Part shown: positions 1-9,999 of the stretch, piece by piece
Position numbering within the stretch: the stretch's first letter is position 1
How the letters are laid out: each line of letters opens with the position of its first letter
Assembly: GCF_000801105.2 (NCBI RefSeq)
Contig: NC_079514.1
Location: forward strand, 5,146,001-5,210,000
Length of the DNA: 64,000 nt
From: Raphanus sativus
Lineage: Eukaryota; Streptophyta; Magnoliopsida; Brassicales; Brassicaceae
Reading direction: 5' to 3'
The notes under the pieces: generated by a model
What the model was told of the DNA's origin: nothing
The model's database searches: none
The model's input: the letters and a program-made list of their open reading frames with translations, nothing else
Made by a program: the position numbers and the translations under genes

Positions 1-986
1 GGCTTAGGGATTCTTCTCCAACTTAACAATTACAGGTTTAATTTTGTTTTGAAGATTATAAAACCTTCCCTTTGGTTTTTGTGATTGAGTTACTTGAGCT
101 CATCTCTTCTGCAGCCGTGTGTTAGGGGCTTCCTCTTTGTTCCTTGTTTTCTCCTACCCACTTATGAAGAGGTTTACATTTTGGGTAATTTAAAAGCTTC
201 TCAAATTTTTAGTCAGTATATTATCTTCTTGATGTTTTACATTTTTATTTATTACAGATTCTTGGATTGTTATTGCATGCAGCCTCAAGCATTTTTAGGG
301 TTGACCATAAACTGGGGAGCATTGTTAGGATGGGCTGCAGTTAAAGGAAGCGTAGAGACAGCTGTTGTACTCCCTCTTTATCTCTCAGGAATCTGCTGGA
401 CCCTTGTTTATGATACTATTTATGCACATCAGGTCTTATTCAACTTCCTTCTTAACTTTTAACTTTTAATAGATTATGAACAGTAACAAAGTAGCTATTC
501 TCCAGGATAAAGATGATGATGTGAAGGTTGGTGTTAAGTCGACGGCTCTTAGGTTCGGTGAGAATACAAAGCTTTGGCTCACTGGGTTTGGCACAGCATC
601 AATGGGGTTGCTTGTACTTTCTGGACTGAGTGCAGATCTTGGTACTCATTGAAAGCTTCTTTTTGTGATAACCAATTCTATCTTATAGTCTTTTCTTTTG
701 GTTTCTCACATTAATGGTGAAGGGTGGCAATACTACGCATCGCTGGTGGCTGCATTGGGACAGTTAGGATGGCAAATAGGGACAGCTGACTTATCATCTG
801 GCGCTGACTGTAGTAGAAAGTAAGTTAACAGTTTTGATGAATGCTCAATATGTGATTTGCCTTGGGAACAAAAAAAGCTAAAACACTTATCTGGTTTTGT
901 GATGTTTTTTGCATAGATTTGTGTCGAACAAGTGGTTTGGTGCTATTATATTTAGCGGAGTTGTACTTGGAAGAACTTTTCAATAG
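1..986 (+). CDS. PPT1: 4-hydroxybenzoate polyprenyltransferase, 3' part (left copy)
   Basis: This is the 3' part of a mitochondrial UbiA-type prenyltransferase that attaches the polyprenyl tail to 4-hydroxybenzoate in ubiquinone synthesis (COQ2/PPT1, At4g23660 family). The gene runs off the left edge of the window. Visible exons are 1-35, 115-184, 283-432, 506-641, 723-819 and 917-986, all with GT-AG junctions, ending at TAG 984-986. Recognisable stretches are [36 protein letters not shown] and [18 protein letters not shown]; the last holds the second Asp-rich motif of the family. Membrane helices are evident. The exons are the same lengths as those inferred for the inverted full copy at 34096-35863, so this copy looks intact as far as it is visible. 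Gene order PPT1-CPK3 matches Arabidopsis. Confidence 0.9.
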
Positions 987-1473
987 AGATCTTTCTTTCT
1001 CTCTTGATGAAGCTGTTCTGAGAGTACAGAGTAAAGCTGTTCCTTCAGGATCCGAAAAAGCTATTGTCAGATATAAGCCGAAACTTTGACTCTTCTCTTC
1101 TGTTAATAAAGGACTGTTCTGGGATTTCATGTCTTTGTTCATATCGTTGACCGAGTAAAACCTTCTAGTCAGACCAGAGGCTTTTCTCTTTTGGCTTTTA
1201 TAAATAGTTAACAATCGTAACAGTATCAATTATTTGTAAACTACAGTGATTAAATCCCAGTAGTAATTTTATTTTAATTTCAATCTTAAAATGCAAAAGA
1301 TTGAATCGGTCGTCTCATTGTAGGATAATACATAAATATAAAGATTTCAAATTTTTTCTCATTCATTCATTGGTTTATAGTTTATTTGGAAAAACAATTA
1401 GTCTTTATAATATCTTTTGTTTTTTCCAAAAATACGCGGGTTAATTGCTCCAGCTATACGCCAGTAAAAAAAC

Positions 1474-1480
1474 GCCACGT
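1474..1480 (+). promoter_or_regulatory. ACGT-core element upstream of CPK3
   Basis: GCCACGTAA lies about 110 bp upstream of the CPK3 start codon and is conserved in the inverted copy (33587-33593). ACGT cores of this type resemble ABRE/G-box sites bound by bZIP factors. Function here is inferred only from the motif and its conservation between two recent copies. Confidence 0.3.
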
Positions 1481-1585
1481 AATCTCCATCCTCCCGTGTT
1501 CCATCTTCGGACATAAAAAGACCTTCAGATCTTTTTATCTCTCAGTTGACTTTATTGACTCAGAGAAAGAAAGTTCGCTCGAACA

Positions 1586-3999
1586 ATGGGACACAGACAC
1601 AGCAAGTCCAAATCCTCCGGTTCGCCACCACCGTCCTCCTCTTCCTCCTCCGGAAACGTCGTCCACCATGTCCAACCTCCGGAGAACGCCGCGGATCTTC
1701 CGGCTCCGGTTCCACACCCGTCGGATCTTCCTCAACCGGCGGAGGATCCCGCTCCGCCGCATCCCCTCAGCAGAACGGTCGGATCTTAGGCCGACCGATG
1801 GAGAACGTCAGGGGAACGTACGAGTTCGGTCGTGAGCTAGGCCGTGGCCAGTTCGGAGTCACTTACCTCGTCACTCACAAAGAGACCAAAAAACTCTTCG
1901 CCTGCAAGGCCATCCCCACGCGCCGCCTCGTCCACCGCGACGACATTGAAGATGTCCGCCGCGAAGTCCAGATTATGCACCATCTCAGTGGCCACCGGTA
2001 AGTCAAGATCCCAAAAATAGTAATGAGTCTAATAAGAATAGTGCTGTTCGTTTGGCAGACGCAGCTATCTATGACTGCGGCTATATTTTTGTTTGTTTGG
2101 CAGATGCAGCTATTCTGTTGCCGCAGAACCGCAACAGAACGCTGCATCTAGCGTCAATCAATTTTGAACGCTAATAAAAATTAGCTTTTAGTGAACATGA
2201 TGCAGCCGCAGCCGTAAAAAGCTGCGTTTGCCAAACGAACAACACTAATATATATATATATATATTAAGATTAGTGTGTGTTTTGAGTTTTGTATAGGAA
2301 CATAGTGGACTTGAAGGGAGCGTACGAGGACAGACACTCGGTGAATCTGGTAATGGAGCTGTGTGAAGGAGGGGAGCTTTTCGATAGGATCATAGCGAAA
2401 GGTCATTACTCGGAGAGAGCAGCTGCGGATTTGTGCAGGCAGATGGTGATGGTTGTGCATAGCTGTCACTCTATGGGCGTGATGCACCGTGATTTGAAGC
2501 CTGAGAACTTTCTCTTTTTGAGCAAAGACGAGAGCTCTCCGTTGAAAGCTACGGACTTTGGTCTATCCGTCTTCTTTAAACCGGGAGATAAGTTTAAGGA
2601 TCTTGTTGGGAGCGCGTACTACGTTGCTCCGGAGGTTTTGAAACGGAACTATGGACCAGAGGCTGATATCTGGAGTGCCGGTGTGATTCTTTATATCCTT
2701 ATCAGCGGTGTCCCACCTTTTTGGGGAGGTACTACTAATGTCTTGATCACGGTTTAAAATACTGGACCATGAATGTGGTTAGTTACTATTCTTTGTTCTG
2801 TTGTGCAGAAAATGAGACAGGGATCTTTGATGCTATTCTAAAAGGAGAGCTTGATTTTTCAGCTGATCCGTGGCCGTCTGTGTCTAGTGGTGCCAAAGAT
2901 CTTGTGAGGAAAATGTTGAAGTATGACCCTAAAGACCGGCTTACAGCTAGTGAAGTGCTAAGTAAGGAAACATTTGGTAAAACATGTTTTGATTATTAAA
3001 CACTGTTACTTAGCACTTTTTTTTTTAAATTCGAAACGCAGACCATCCGTGGATTAAAGAAGACGGAGAGGCGTCAGACAAACCGCTTGACAATGCTGTG
3101 TTGTCCAGGATGAAACAGTTCAGAGCGATGAACAAACTAAAGAAGATGGCACTGAAGGTAATAAACAAAGAACACTAAGTGAAACCAATTGCCATTAGCC
3201 TTCTTTTTTTTTTTATTAAAGCCAATCTCTCTCTACTGTTTCAGGTCATAGCAGAGAACCTATCTGAAGAAGAAATCATTGGTCTGAAAGAGATGTTCAA
3301 AGCTCTAGACGTCGATAAAAACGGAATAGTCACCTTGGAGGAGTTGAGAACCGGTCTCCCAAAGCTTGGCAATAAGATCTCTGAGGCTGAAATCAAACAG
3401 TTGATGGAAGCAGTAAGTCTTTTGGTTGTTTTCTCTCCCCCTCGCATCAACCAAAAGGCTTTATTGTTATTATTTTTTTGGTATAGGCTGATATGGATGG
3501 AGATGGATCGATTGACTACTTGGAGTTTATATCAGCGACAATGCATATGAACAGAATCGAACGTGAGGATCACTTGTACACTGCTTTCCAGTACTTCGAC
3601 AAGGATAACAGCGGGTAATCAAAAAACAAAACATTAGTCTATCTCTCTTTAGTAACAAGTTACAAAGTCTCTCACACTTTTGATTTTGTGTTATTTTTAG
3701 TTACATAACAATGGAAGAACTAGAGCAGGCCATGAAGAAATACAACATGGGTGATGACAAATCCATCAAAGAGATCATTGCTGAAGTTGACACCGATCGT
3801 GTACGTTGTTATATACACACATTACTATTTTTATGTTTGGTTTCTCATTTATATATTATAAGTCTTGTTAAAACACCATTTCTCTTGTGTAAAATGGAAA
3901 ATCTCACAGGACGGGAAAATAAACTACGAAGAGTTCGTAGCGATGATGAAGAAGGGAAATCCAGAACTGGTGACTAACCGACGCAGAGTCAACATGTAA
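1586..3999 (+). pseudogene. CPK3: Calcium-dependent protein kinase CPK3, left copy with 1-bp frameshift
   Basis: A Ser/Thr kinase gene with a calmodulin-like C-terminus, closely matching CPK3/CDPK6 (At4g23650). Exons are 1586-1997, 2298-2728, 2809-2961, 3042-3157, 3245-3412, 3487-3614, 3701-3800 and 3910-3999. The N-terminus [11 protein letters not shown] has the Gly-2 of a myristoylation site. The P-loop ([15 protein letters not shown]), catalytic loop (HRDLKPENF), DFG and four EF-hands are all present. Relative to the right copy, one A is missing at 1677/1678 (CAACCTCCGG against CAACCATCCGG). This shifts the frame after about codon 31, before the kinase domain; the following exons stay open in the other frame. 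A protein restarting at Met 1798 would begin right before the kinase domain and lack the lipidated N-terminus. A sequencing or assembly error is possible, though the site is not a homopolymer. Confidence 0.85.
2039..2247. mobile_element. hAT-like MITE in CPK3 intron 1 (left copy)
   Basis: A 209-bp insertion with imperfect inverted ends, TAGTGCTGTTCGTTTGGC at the left and GCCAAACGAACAACACTA at the right. The inside is made of GC-richer blocks around GCAGC. The TAGTG-type terminus suggests hAT, but I could not find a clean 8-bp target duplication. The same insertion is in intron 1 of the inverted copy (32805-33025), so it predates the duplication. Confidence 0.7.
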
Positions 4000-4415
4000 A
4001 ACGAATGAACGTTGGAGACGGTGATAATAACCACAACAAGTCTCTTTCTCAATATGTTTCTCTCTGACGAGAGATCTTTTGATGTATCTTTTGTTTGCTT
4101 TGCTTCTTCCCTCTTTACTGTAACTTAGCTTTGTTGGTTTTGTTACAATAATGTTGTTTATTTCCCCCATTTTGCAAGATCTTCTTTTATCCCCACATTA
4201 TTGGATTATAAAAAAAGCCATTTGCAGGTTTGTCTCATGGGAAATTATACTTGCAGTTTGATTTATCCTTAGAGCTGTTCACCAATGTTAAATATAAAAA
4301 AACAAATAAGTGTAAGAAGGACGGCGAGCATTTGGTTGCAAAATCAGTGATCATACCATAAGTAAAAACACAAATGATTGACTAAAAAATTAAGATATAA
4401 AAACAAGAAAGGAAT

Positions 4416-4499
4416 TGTCAGAAGTGGGATTTGAACCCACGCCCTCTCACGAAGACCAGAACTTGAGTCTGGCGCCTTAGACCACTCGGCCATCCTGAC
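4416..4499 (-). tRNA. tRNA-Leu (anticodon CAA)
   Basis: An 84-nt type II tRNA on the minus strand. The acceptor stem pairs GTCAGGA with TTCTGAC, with A as discriminator. The D-arm contains GGCCGAGTGGTCTAAGGC, the anticodon loop is CTCAAGT (anticodon at 4463-4465), there is a long variable arm, and the T-arm reads GGGTTCAAATCCC. No intron. It sits between CPK3 and RTNLB1. A truncated second copy abuts the gap at 30607. Confidence 0.95.
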
Positions 4500-4918
4500 T
4501 ATTGCTCAATACTCAATCTTCTAAATAATGTTCGTTGCTGAAGGCAGGAAGTTTCATTGCATGTAATAAGATACGCCCAAGGCTTCTTATCGTAGTAACG
4601 TAGTTACCGATCAAACTTTCAGAGACATAAATGATATGTGGATTAACCAAAGAGATGAAAAAAGATCAGGAAACAACAACTTTGACTTGCATCAAAACGA
4701 AATTAACAATCTTAAAACACGAGACTGCAATGTCGAACATTCAAGTATCTTAAACTTCTTGGTCATATATAGAGAGAGCAACCAACACTAACTGTATCAC
4801 CTCCACGTTCACCAACAATTAACAAAAAACCAAATAACATATTAAAAGATATCTAACACATAGCTTCGACACCATTTCACAACACCGTGTTCGTTCTTTC
4901 TAATCGACGAATGTAAAC

Positions 4919-6052
4919 CTAATCTTTCTTCTTGTTCTTCAACGGGCCCATCGGGATCTTGCTCAACACCTTCTCGTCCAACACTGCATACTGCTTCTTG
5001 ATCTCGATCATCGCTTTCTCACCCAACGGGTCGACTTTGTCTTCGTACTTGTCGTAGGCAAGAGGAATCGTGAAGAGCAGCACAAGGGCTGTTGCAGGAA
5101 ACAATATATCAAGTCATCAGGGTTCCATGAGAAGGACATTGACTACACGTTATGGAAGATTAAGTACTTACCTATGTATGCCAATGTCAAGAAATTGAAC
5201 CAGCCACCCAAGATCGACAAAACCCACAAGCCAGCAACAGCCTACTCAATCAAAAAACGTCCAAAGATCATCAGAACAAACATAAAAAAAAGCACACAAC
5301 TTCCCAAAAGGAGAGACTGAACTCTCACAGTAACAAACTTCTTGAGATCCCTTCCAGAGGCAATCTCACGAAGAGAAGAGAACCCTCTATTGATCTCGAT
5401 CCTGAGCCCAGACGCAAGCTGGAGAATAGGCTCCTCAGGGATATGAACTTCAGGAATCTTCGGTGGAGACCTAACACAAAAAAAAAAAAAAATCAAATCA
5501 TTAACAATCGATAAGAGACTTACACATCAATGATCATCAACTCACTTGTTAATAAACACGGTGGCATTAGACCAGAGAAACAGCACAGCGAGCACAACAA
5601 TCATGACGTGGCAGAGCAGAGTGAGGAGATGATACTCCATCAGCTCAAAGAGAACCCAAGCGGCTGTAGCACCACCGAGTACACCCCCAGACACCTTCTT
5701 GTTCTTCCACATGAATATATCCGCCGCTGCAAATCACAAATCCAGATTCAAATCACAAATCGAATTCGATAAATCGAGATAGATCGGAGGAGCAAAACGT
5801 ACGTTTTCCACCGCCGAGGACCTTGTGGACAGGCTTCTCCCTTCCGAACAAGCGGTAAACTTTCGATTTCATCGAGGACGGAGAGCTCTCTGGAGAGTTC
5901 TTCTTCTTCTTGTCGTCTTCGTCATCTGACGACGAAGAACCGTCGTGGTGGAGCTTCTCCGATATCTTGTCCATCAGCGATTCCCTCTCTACAATCTCAA
6001 CAGCTGGCTCAGAAACGGTTACAGGTTCGTCGTGTTTATGTTCGTCAGTCAT
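4919..6052 (-). CDS. RTNLB1: Reticulon-like protein B1/B2
   Basis: An ER-shaping reticulon that inserts hydrophobic hairpins into the ER membrane; Arabidopsis RTNLB1 also interacts with Agrobacterium VirB2 and with FLS2. Five exons: 5803-6052, 5546-5726, 5329-5470, 5172-5241 and 4919-5088, 813 nt in total, giving 270 aa in one frame. The N-terminus is acidic (SSSSDDEDD), followed by the reticulon homology domain (VHKVLGGGK, then [10 protein letters not shown], two long hydrophobic segments, [13 protein letters not shown] between them) and the C-terminal ER-retrieval-like tail PLKNKKKD. I chose the [10 protein letters not shown] start because it aligns with the family N-terminus; an in-frame Met 7 codons upstream is less likely. 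Its place next to CPK3 agrees with At4g23630. The intervening potassium transporter gene of Arabidopsis (TRH1) is absent here. Confidence 0.93.
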
Positions 6053-6133
6053 CTTCTCCGATTCGATTTTCACACAGATCTTTAAGCTTTCAGATTCGAT
6101 TAGAGAATATAACCAACGAAGAAGAGGAGAGAG

Positions 6134-6143
6134 TTTATAAAGG
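6134..6143 (-). promoter_or_regulatory. TATA box of RTNLB1
   Basis: CCTTTATAAA on the minus strand, about 80 bp upstream of the start codon, inside an AG-rich leader. Position and sequence fit a plant TATA box. Confidence 0.5.
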
Positions 6144-6804
6144 CAAAAGGCTAGAAGAGAATATTCAAAATCAATCCTGTCCGTTTAAAAATTATTTATG
6201 AATCTGGAGCCGTTGATTATATGTTCGTCGTTACTTAACTTGAGCCAAGCCGACAAGGAAAGAGATGGGAGGAATACAAACATTTCATTTAAGGAACCGA
6301 CATGTAACGCCGTCAGAGTTAACGGCTCCCGTCATCAGGGGAGGTTGACGTGGCAGAGGTTTAAGCTAAGTTATTTTGGTAATGTACAGGTGTCGCGCGG
6401 GTGATGCAAGATGTTTGTAAAGATCCCGTGGAGAAAGATTCAGCCACTTGTGGAAAAAACGGCCTATTAGACCATCTCCAACGGAGGACGATAAAAAATC
6501 TTTAACACATAAACCTAGATAAAATAATAATATAATAACTAAACTAATTAAGGATTGATCTCTAAATAAGGATTATAAGTCCTTAGCAATATTAAACTGT
6601 TATTTTTTTTTTAATTTTTTTGTTTGAATAGTTAAGGACTCTGATTAAATTTTCATGTCCAATGGTGTTTTTTTTTAGCCAGCATAATAGTCACCAAATG
6701 TTAAAGAGAGCAAGAAAAACTCCATATAACCATAAGTGTCTTTGATTAAAAAATGAGACAGCAAATTGAGACAGGAAGCTTGTTAAAAAAATGGTGAAAA
6801 TGAC

Positions 6805-7227
6805 CTGAGACTTTTTGTCATGAGATCCAGATTTGATAACCATACATGCGCCTTCACCGTCATACTGATCACTAAGAAGGTTAGACATCTCATAGTGATG
6901 CAAAGATCTGCTCACATCGAGGGATGAATCATAAGCTTGCTCAAAGAGACTGTAATATGTAGCTTCCATCTCATCCAATTGTATGATTAGCTTAGCTTCT
7001 TCTGCCTAATGAATAAACACATTCAAAATTAAACGTCTTGCAAAAAAAAACATCGTTTATCTTCTTATTCAGTGAAAACAGTCCTAAAGCATATTCACAC
7101 ACAAAATATTTTTTTTTTTCAAAAACTTATATCATCAGCTTCAGTTCAAAGACACTATCTTTAGATGAAGACGAGAGACAGAAAGAGAGATACCCAATTG
7201 CTTATAGATGGTGTCCATGTCATCCAT
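6805..7227 (-). pseudogene. 5' end of an unrecognised gene captured by the TIR element
   Basis: Two exons that splice cleanly: 7194-7227 (start codon 7225-7227, MDDMDTIYKQL) and 6805-7001, with donor at 7193 and acceptor at 7002. The joined product continues EEAKLIIQLDEMEATYYSLF, then a hydrophilic region rich in Ser, His and Asp, and ends at a second donor at 6804. It looks like the start of a conserved gene with its leader, probably coiled-coil or helical, but I cannot name it. Its 5' side is fused directly to the PUR4 fragment. Confidence 0.5.
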
Positions 7228-7274
7228 GGAATGAGAGGACCGAACAGAAAAGAGAAGAACTCGAGATGATGATC

Positions 7275-7554
7275 AGGATGAGGCATCATCGCAAGATATC
7301 TTCTGTCAGGTGAACATATAGCCGCTATTCCCAACGGTGAGCCATTGAGATTAAAAGGGTATGCTTCAGTCACGCTCCCATCATCGTCACAGTATCTCAA
7401 CGGAGCCAAATCTGAGTGAAGCATATGGTCCAAGACTCCGTCGTCCGGGAAATAAGCCCGTCCTTCTCCAAGAGCCGCCCAAACTCCTAAGGTGCTTCCC
7501 TCCATTCCTTTCAGCATTATCGATGGCGAGTCCTTAATGGTCACGCTTGTGAAC
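7275..7554 (-). pseudogene. PUR4 (FGAM synthase) C-terminal fragment, captured
   Basis: About 93 codons of the glutaminase domain of phosphoribosylformylglycinamidine synthase, the purine pathway enzyme (Arabidopsis PUR4, At1g74260). Diagnostic stretches are SPSIMLKGMEGSTLGVWAA, GVLDHMLHSDLAPLRYCDDD, NLNGSPLGIAAICSPD and MMPHP. The fragment begins at a real acceptor (AG at 7555) and stops right after MMPHP, before the last part of the enzyme. From there the sequence is the leader of another gene. The frame is open across the fragment. It cannot encode a working enzyme. Confidence 0.85.
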
Positions 7555-7930
7555 CTGCACTCAAACGTGAGAACATGTTACTGCAGTCAATGTTAAAGAT
7601 GCTTTACCATCACAAATTCACAATGAACAAGTAACAATTCAAGAACATATAGTGCTCTCTCTATATACTAACCATCTTACAAAAGCAGATTCATAGCTTA
7701 ATAAGAACATTAAAAAAAAAGCTAATTCCTTTCAAATGTGAGAACATGTAACTAAAAGTATAAAGACATGAGCTACCGCCGTCGTACAAGATCATTATTC
7801 TCCAATTCCACCGCCGTCGTACAAGATACTCCTCCACTACTCACGCAGGCTTCTGGTATTTATTACCACAAAATCGAACACATGAAACAAAAAATCATAT
7901 ACAATCAGGATGATGGAGAAGAAGACTCAC

Positions 7931-8175
7931 CGTATCGGAGGGGACAAGGCGGGCGATTCGATCGGAAACCTTGAGAACCGGCCCAGACGATCTTCATCTC
8001 CTCAACATCGAACTCGGCTTTGTTCCTCTTATCAGCAAGGTGATCAATTCCCTCCGTGATTCGGATACCAGAACTTATCAATCTAGAAAAACTTCCCCAG
8101 AAAATTAACAGAGCGAAGAAAGACGAAAGAGATAGAGAACGAAACAATACTCTCTCTCCCTCATCCAATGGCAAC
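7931..8175 (-). pseudogene. ACX1 first exon with leader, captured
   Basis: The first exon of peroxisomal acyl-CoA oxidase 1 (ACX1, At4g16760 family). The translation EGIDHLADKRNKAEFDVEEM and KIVWAGS matches the ACX1 N-terminus. The start codon has become ACG (8055-8057), and a small deletion after WAGS shifts the frame before VSDRIARLVPSDT. The exon ends at an intact donor (GT at 7930-7929). Upstream sequence to about 8175 looks like its leader. No FAD or catalytic domain is included. Confidence 0.85.
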
Positions 8176-8339
8176 ATGCCACGTCCATAAGGATCAGGTC
8201 CGTAAATGACTTAATTAAGGATTGATCCTTAAGAAAATAAACCAAAATATTATTATTATACTTCATCATGGAAGAAAGAGAAGGTTAAGGATTCATCATG
8301 GATAGCTGTTGCGGATGGTCTGAGGACCAAATCCTTATA

Positions 8340-8965
8340 GACGTGGCATGTAGCCATTGGATGGGGAAAGTATTGTGTTTGGTTTGGCGATTTCTTTCGT
8401 CTCTCTCCTTCCGTTCCTGGCGATTTCTTTCGTCGATTTCATCTTGTGAGGTGAAGATTTCCTCCTCTTTTGCTGTTTAGCGCCACATCGAGAAGTCTGA
8501 TGATATCTGGCGCTAACTCTTTTGGTATTCGTAGTCATGCTCGTAGTCCTAGGGTTTTGGTGTGAAGGTACTTCAATTGAACCGAACTTCTTGATCGTAA
8601 TCTGCGATCGATCATAAGTTTTCTTAGGGAAATCGATTAGGTCCTTGTTCGGGGCTTCTCCTTTGTTTCTTATGACTGCTTGTGACGTATCGAACTATAT
8701 AGAGAGTTTGTTTGATTGCATTGCTTTGCTGTGACTGAAGGATCCCTTGTTTGATGCAGTTGGAAGGGGTGAATCGATAAGGTCTAGCAAAGATGGCGAA
8801 CTTGCAAGTTTCTGGAATTATTGAAAAGGTTTTTCCATCATATATTTTGAACTAAGATCGATTTTGTTATTGATTATACAAACCTTTCTTATATCTGTGT
8901 TTTTTCTGTGTTATGTTTAGATGACTGGTAAAGATAAAGATTTTAGATACATGGCAACCTCCTGA
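8340..8965 (+). pseudogene. CAND1 5' end (leader and first two exons), captured
   Basis: The start of the cullin-exchange factor CAND1 (At2g02560 family). Exon 1 at 8793-8828 encodes MANLQVSGIIEK, and exon 2 from 8921 encodes MTGKDKDFRYMATS, with GT-AG borders between them. Homology stops at 8962 and a TGA follows at once (8963-8965), where the real gene continues with SDLLNEL. The TC-rich stretch upstream (about 8340-8790) resembles its leader and a leader intron, but that limit is inferred. It lies head to head with the ACX1 fragment, so both captured 5' ends face each other. Confidence 0.85.
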
Positions 8966-9072
8966 GTAAGATTTTAGATTTTAGTAGTTAATATGTACAA
9001 ATAAATCAACCCCTAAATGATTAATATGTACAAAAACAGACAAACGTGCAGAAACACTGGTGGGGAAACAAG

Positions 9073-9604
9073 ATGGAAGTGGGAACCTCATCATCAGGCT
9101 TGGTCAAGGCCAAATCTGAGACACTATCAGAAGCTCTCAAGTCTAGTTCACTTGATTTCAGTAGTAATGGTGGCGGCAGTAGCCACGGGAGAAAGCACCA
9201 TGTGAGAGCATCGTCATCACCGAGCAAAAGTGGCAGCAGTAACAAACAGAGCAACAGAAGGAACACACACATTAAGAAGGCCAAAAGTGCACACCCTGCT
9301 CTTGACCTTAGTCGTCTCACTGGTGGTGCGGCTCTTAGCCGAGCCTCTAGTGCTTCCCTTGGACTTTCCTTCTCTTTTACAGGCTTCGCTGTGCCGCATG
9401 AAGAAGATATCATTCCTTCAGATCATGCAGCAATGATGATAACTGTAAGAAAAGCACTAATAAGCACGGTACCTAATTGCAGGTCTTGATGTTAACTTTG
9501 GGGTGTGCTGAGTTCTCTTTCTTGTTGCAGTGGAAGATATTGAAGCAGCAACTAGTATTGTGGTCAAGCTTCAGGAAGAACCAACCTTTACAATATATCT
9601 GAAG
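9073..9604 (+). pseudogene. ABCG-type transporter N-terminal fragment (ABCG22/27-like), captured
   Basis: Exon 1 (about 9073-9444) begins [20 protein letters not shown] and contains [20 protein letters not shown] followed by GFAVP, the hallmark of the cytosolic N-terminus of ABCG22/ABCG27-type half transporters. Exon 2 (9531-9604) encodes EDIEAATSIVVKLQEEPTF then TIYLK and ends at a good donor. The reading phase across the first junction does not fit as I place it, so there may be a small lesion. The ATP-binding cassette and membrane domains are absent. ABCG22 and ABCG27 cannot be separated by eye. Confidence 0.75.
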
Positions 9605-9999
9605 GTAAACCATTTTCCCATATAGATAATCTTATGGAAAACAGTAGAGATTAATCTTTATGATACTCTCTATTTGATCGCAGGCACTGATGGAGATATG
9701 TATCTAAAATCATCACCACCCAAATGTCTATAGAAATATATTAGGATTTTGCTGCCGTCCTACTTCGTTTTTAAAACATGCATTATGAATCTTTCTAGAC
9801 ATTGGAAACCTCTATTGTATCTCATATTACTAAGAACTCCAAATTAAAGAACACCATCGAACATATAATTTTGATAGAATCCTTAACTATTCAAAAAAAA
9901 AAAAAGTTTAATATTGCTAAGGATTCCAATGGTGGTAACACCATTGGAGATACTCTTAGTACCTCAACTAAGGTTATATTGGTTGTGATTGGGGATTAA

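Larger units (their letters stand above)
1..4445. repeat. Left arm of large inverted duplication (PPT1-CPK3-tRNA)
   Basis: Bases 1-4445 are repeated in reverse complement at 30607-35087. Position 1 pairs with 35087 and position 4445 with 30607, the first base after an N gap. From about 2700 to 4445 I saw no mismatch in the stretches compared, and the coordinate sum is constant (35052). Towards the 5' side of CPK3 and into PPT1 there are substitutions and indels. The arm continues beyond the left window edge. Confidence 0.95.
6470..9955. mobile_element. PIF/Harbinger-like TIR element carrying fragments of five genes
   Basis: A 3486-bp unit whose left end is GACCATCTCCAACGG and whose right end, reversed, is GAGTATCTCCAATGG. 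It is flanked on both sides by TTA (6467-6469 and 9956-9958), the 3-bp target duplication typical of PIF/Harbinger. A second inverted match lies just inside: about 6579-6672 against about 9850-9935, sharing TCCTTAGCAATATTAAAC, a T-run, GAATAGTTAAGGA and ATGGTGTT. No transposase is visible. The inside holds five partial genes with exon-intron structure: on -, an unnamed gene, PUR4 and ACX1; on +, CAND1 and an ABCG transporter. It could instead be two adjacent elements joined near 8190-8290, where a similar AATTAAGGATTGATC motif occurs. Confidence 0.65.

Noticed and set aside
825..1229. Open frame on the minus strand across the PPT1 3' end
   Set aside because: It is antisense to the last PPT1 exon and the 3' UTR and has no domain; the inverted copy shows it changed by indels.
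3904..4170. Open frame beginning MGEINNIIV, also in the right copy at 30882-31148
   Set aside because: Antisense to the last CPK3 exon and 3' UTR. It is present twice only because the region is duplicated.
6198..6404. Open frame upstream of RTNLB1
   Set aside because: Short, no domain, in promoter DNA of RTNLB1 next to the TIR element.
9021..9413. Minus-strand open frame rich in Leu/Arg
   Set aside because: It is the antisense of the captured ABCG exon, whose Ser/Gly-rich coding creates open antisense frames.
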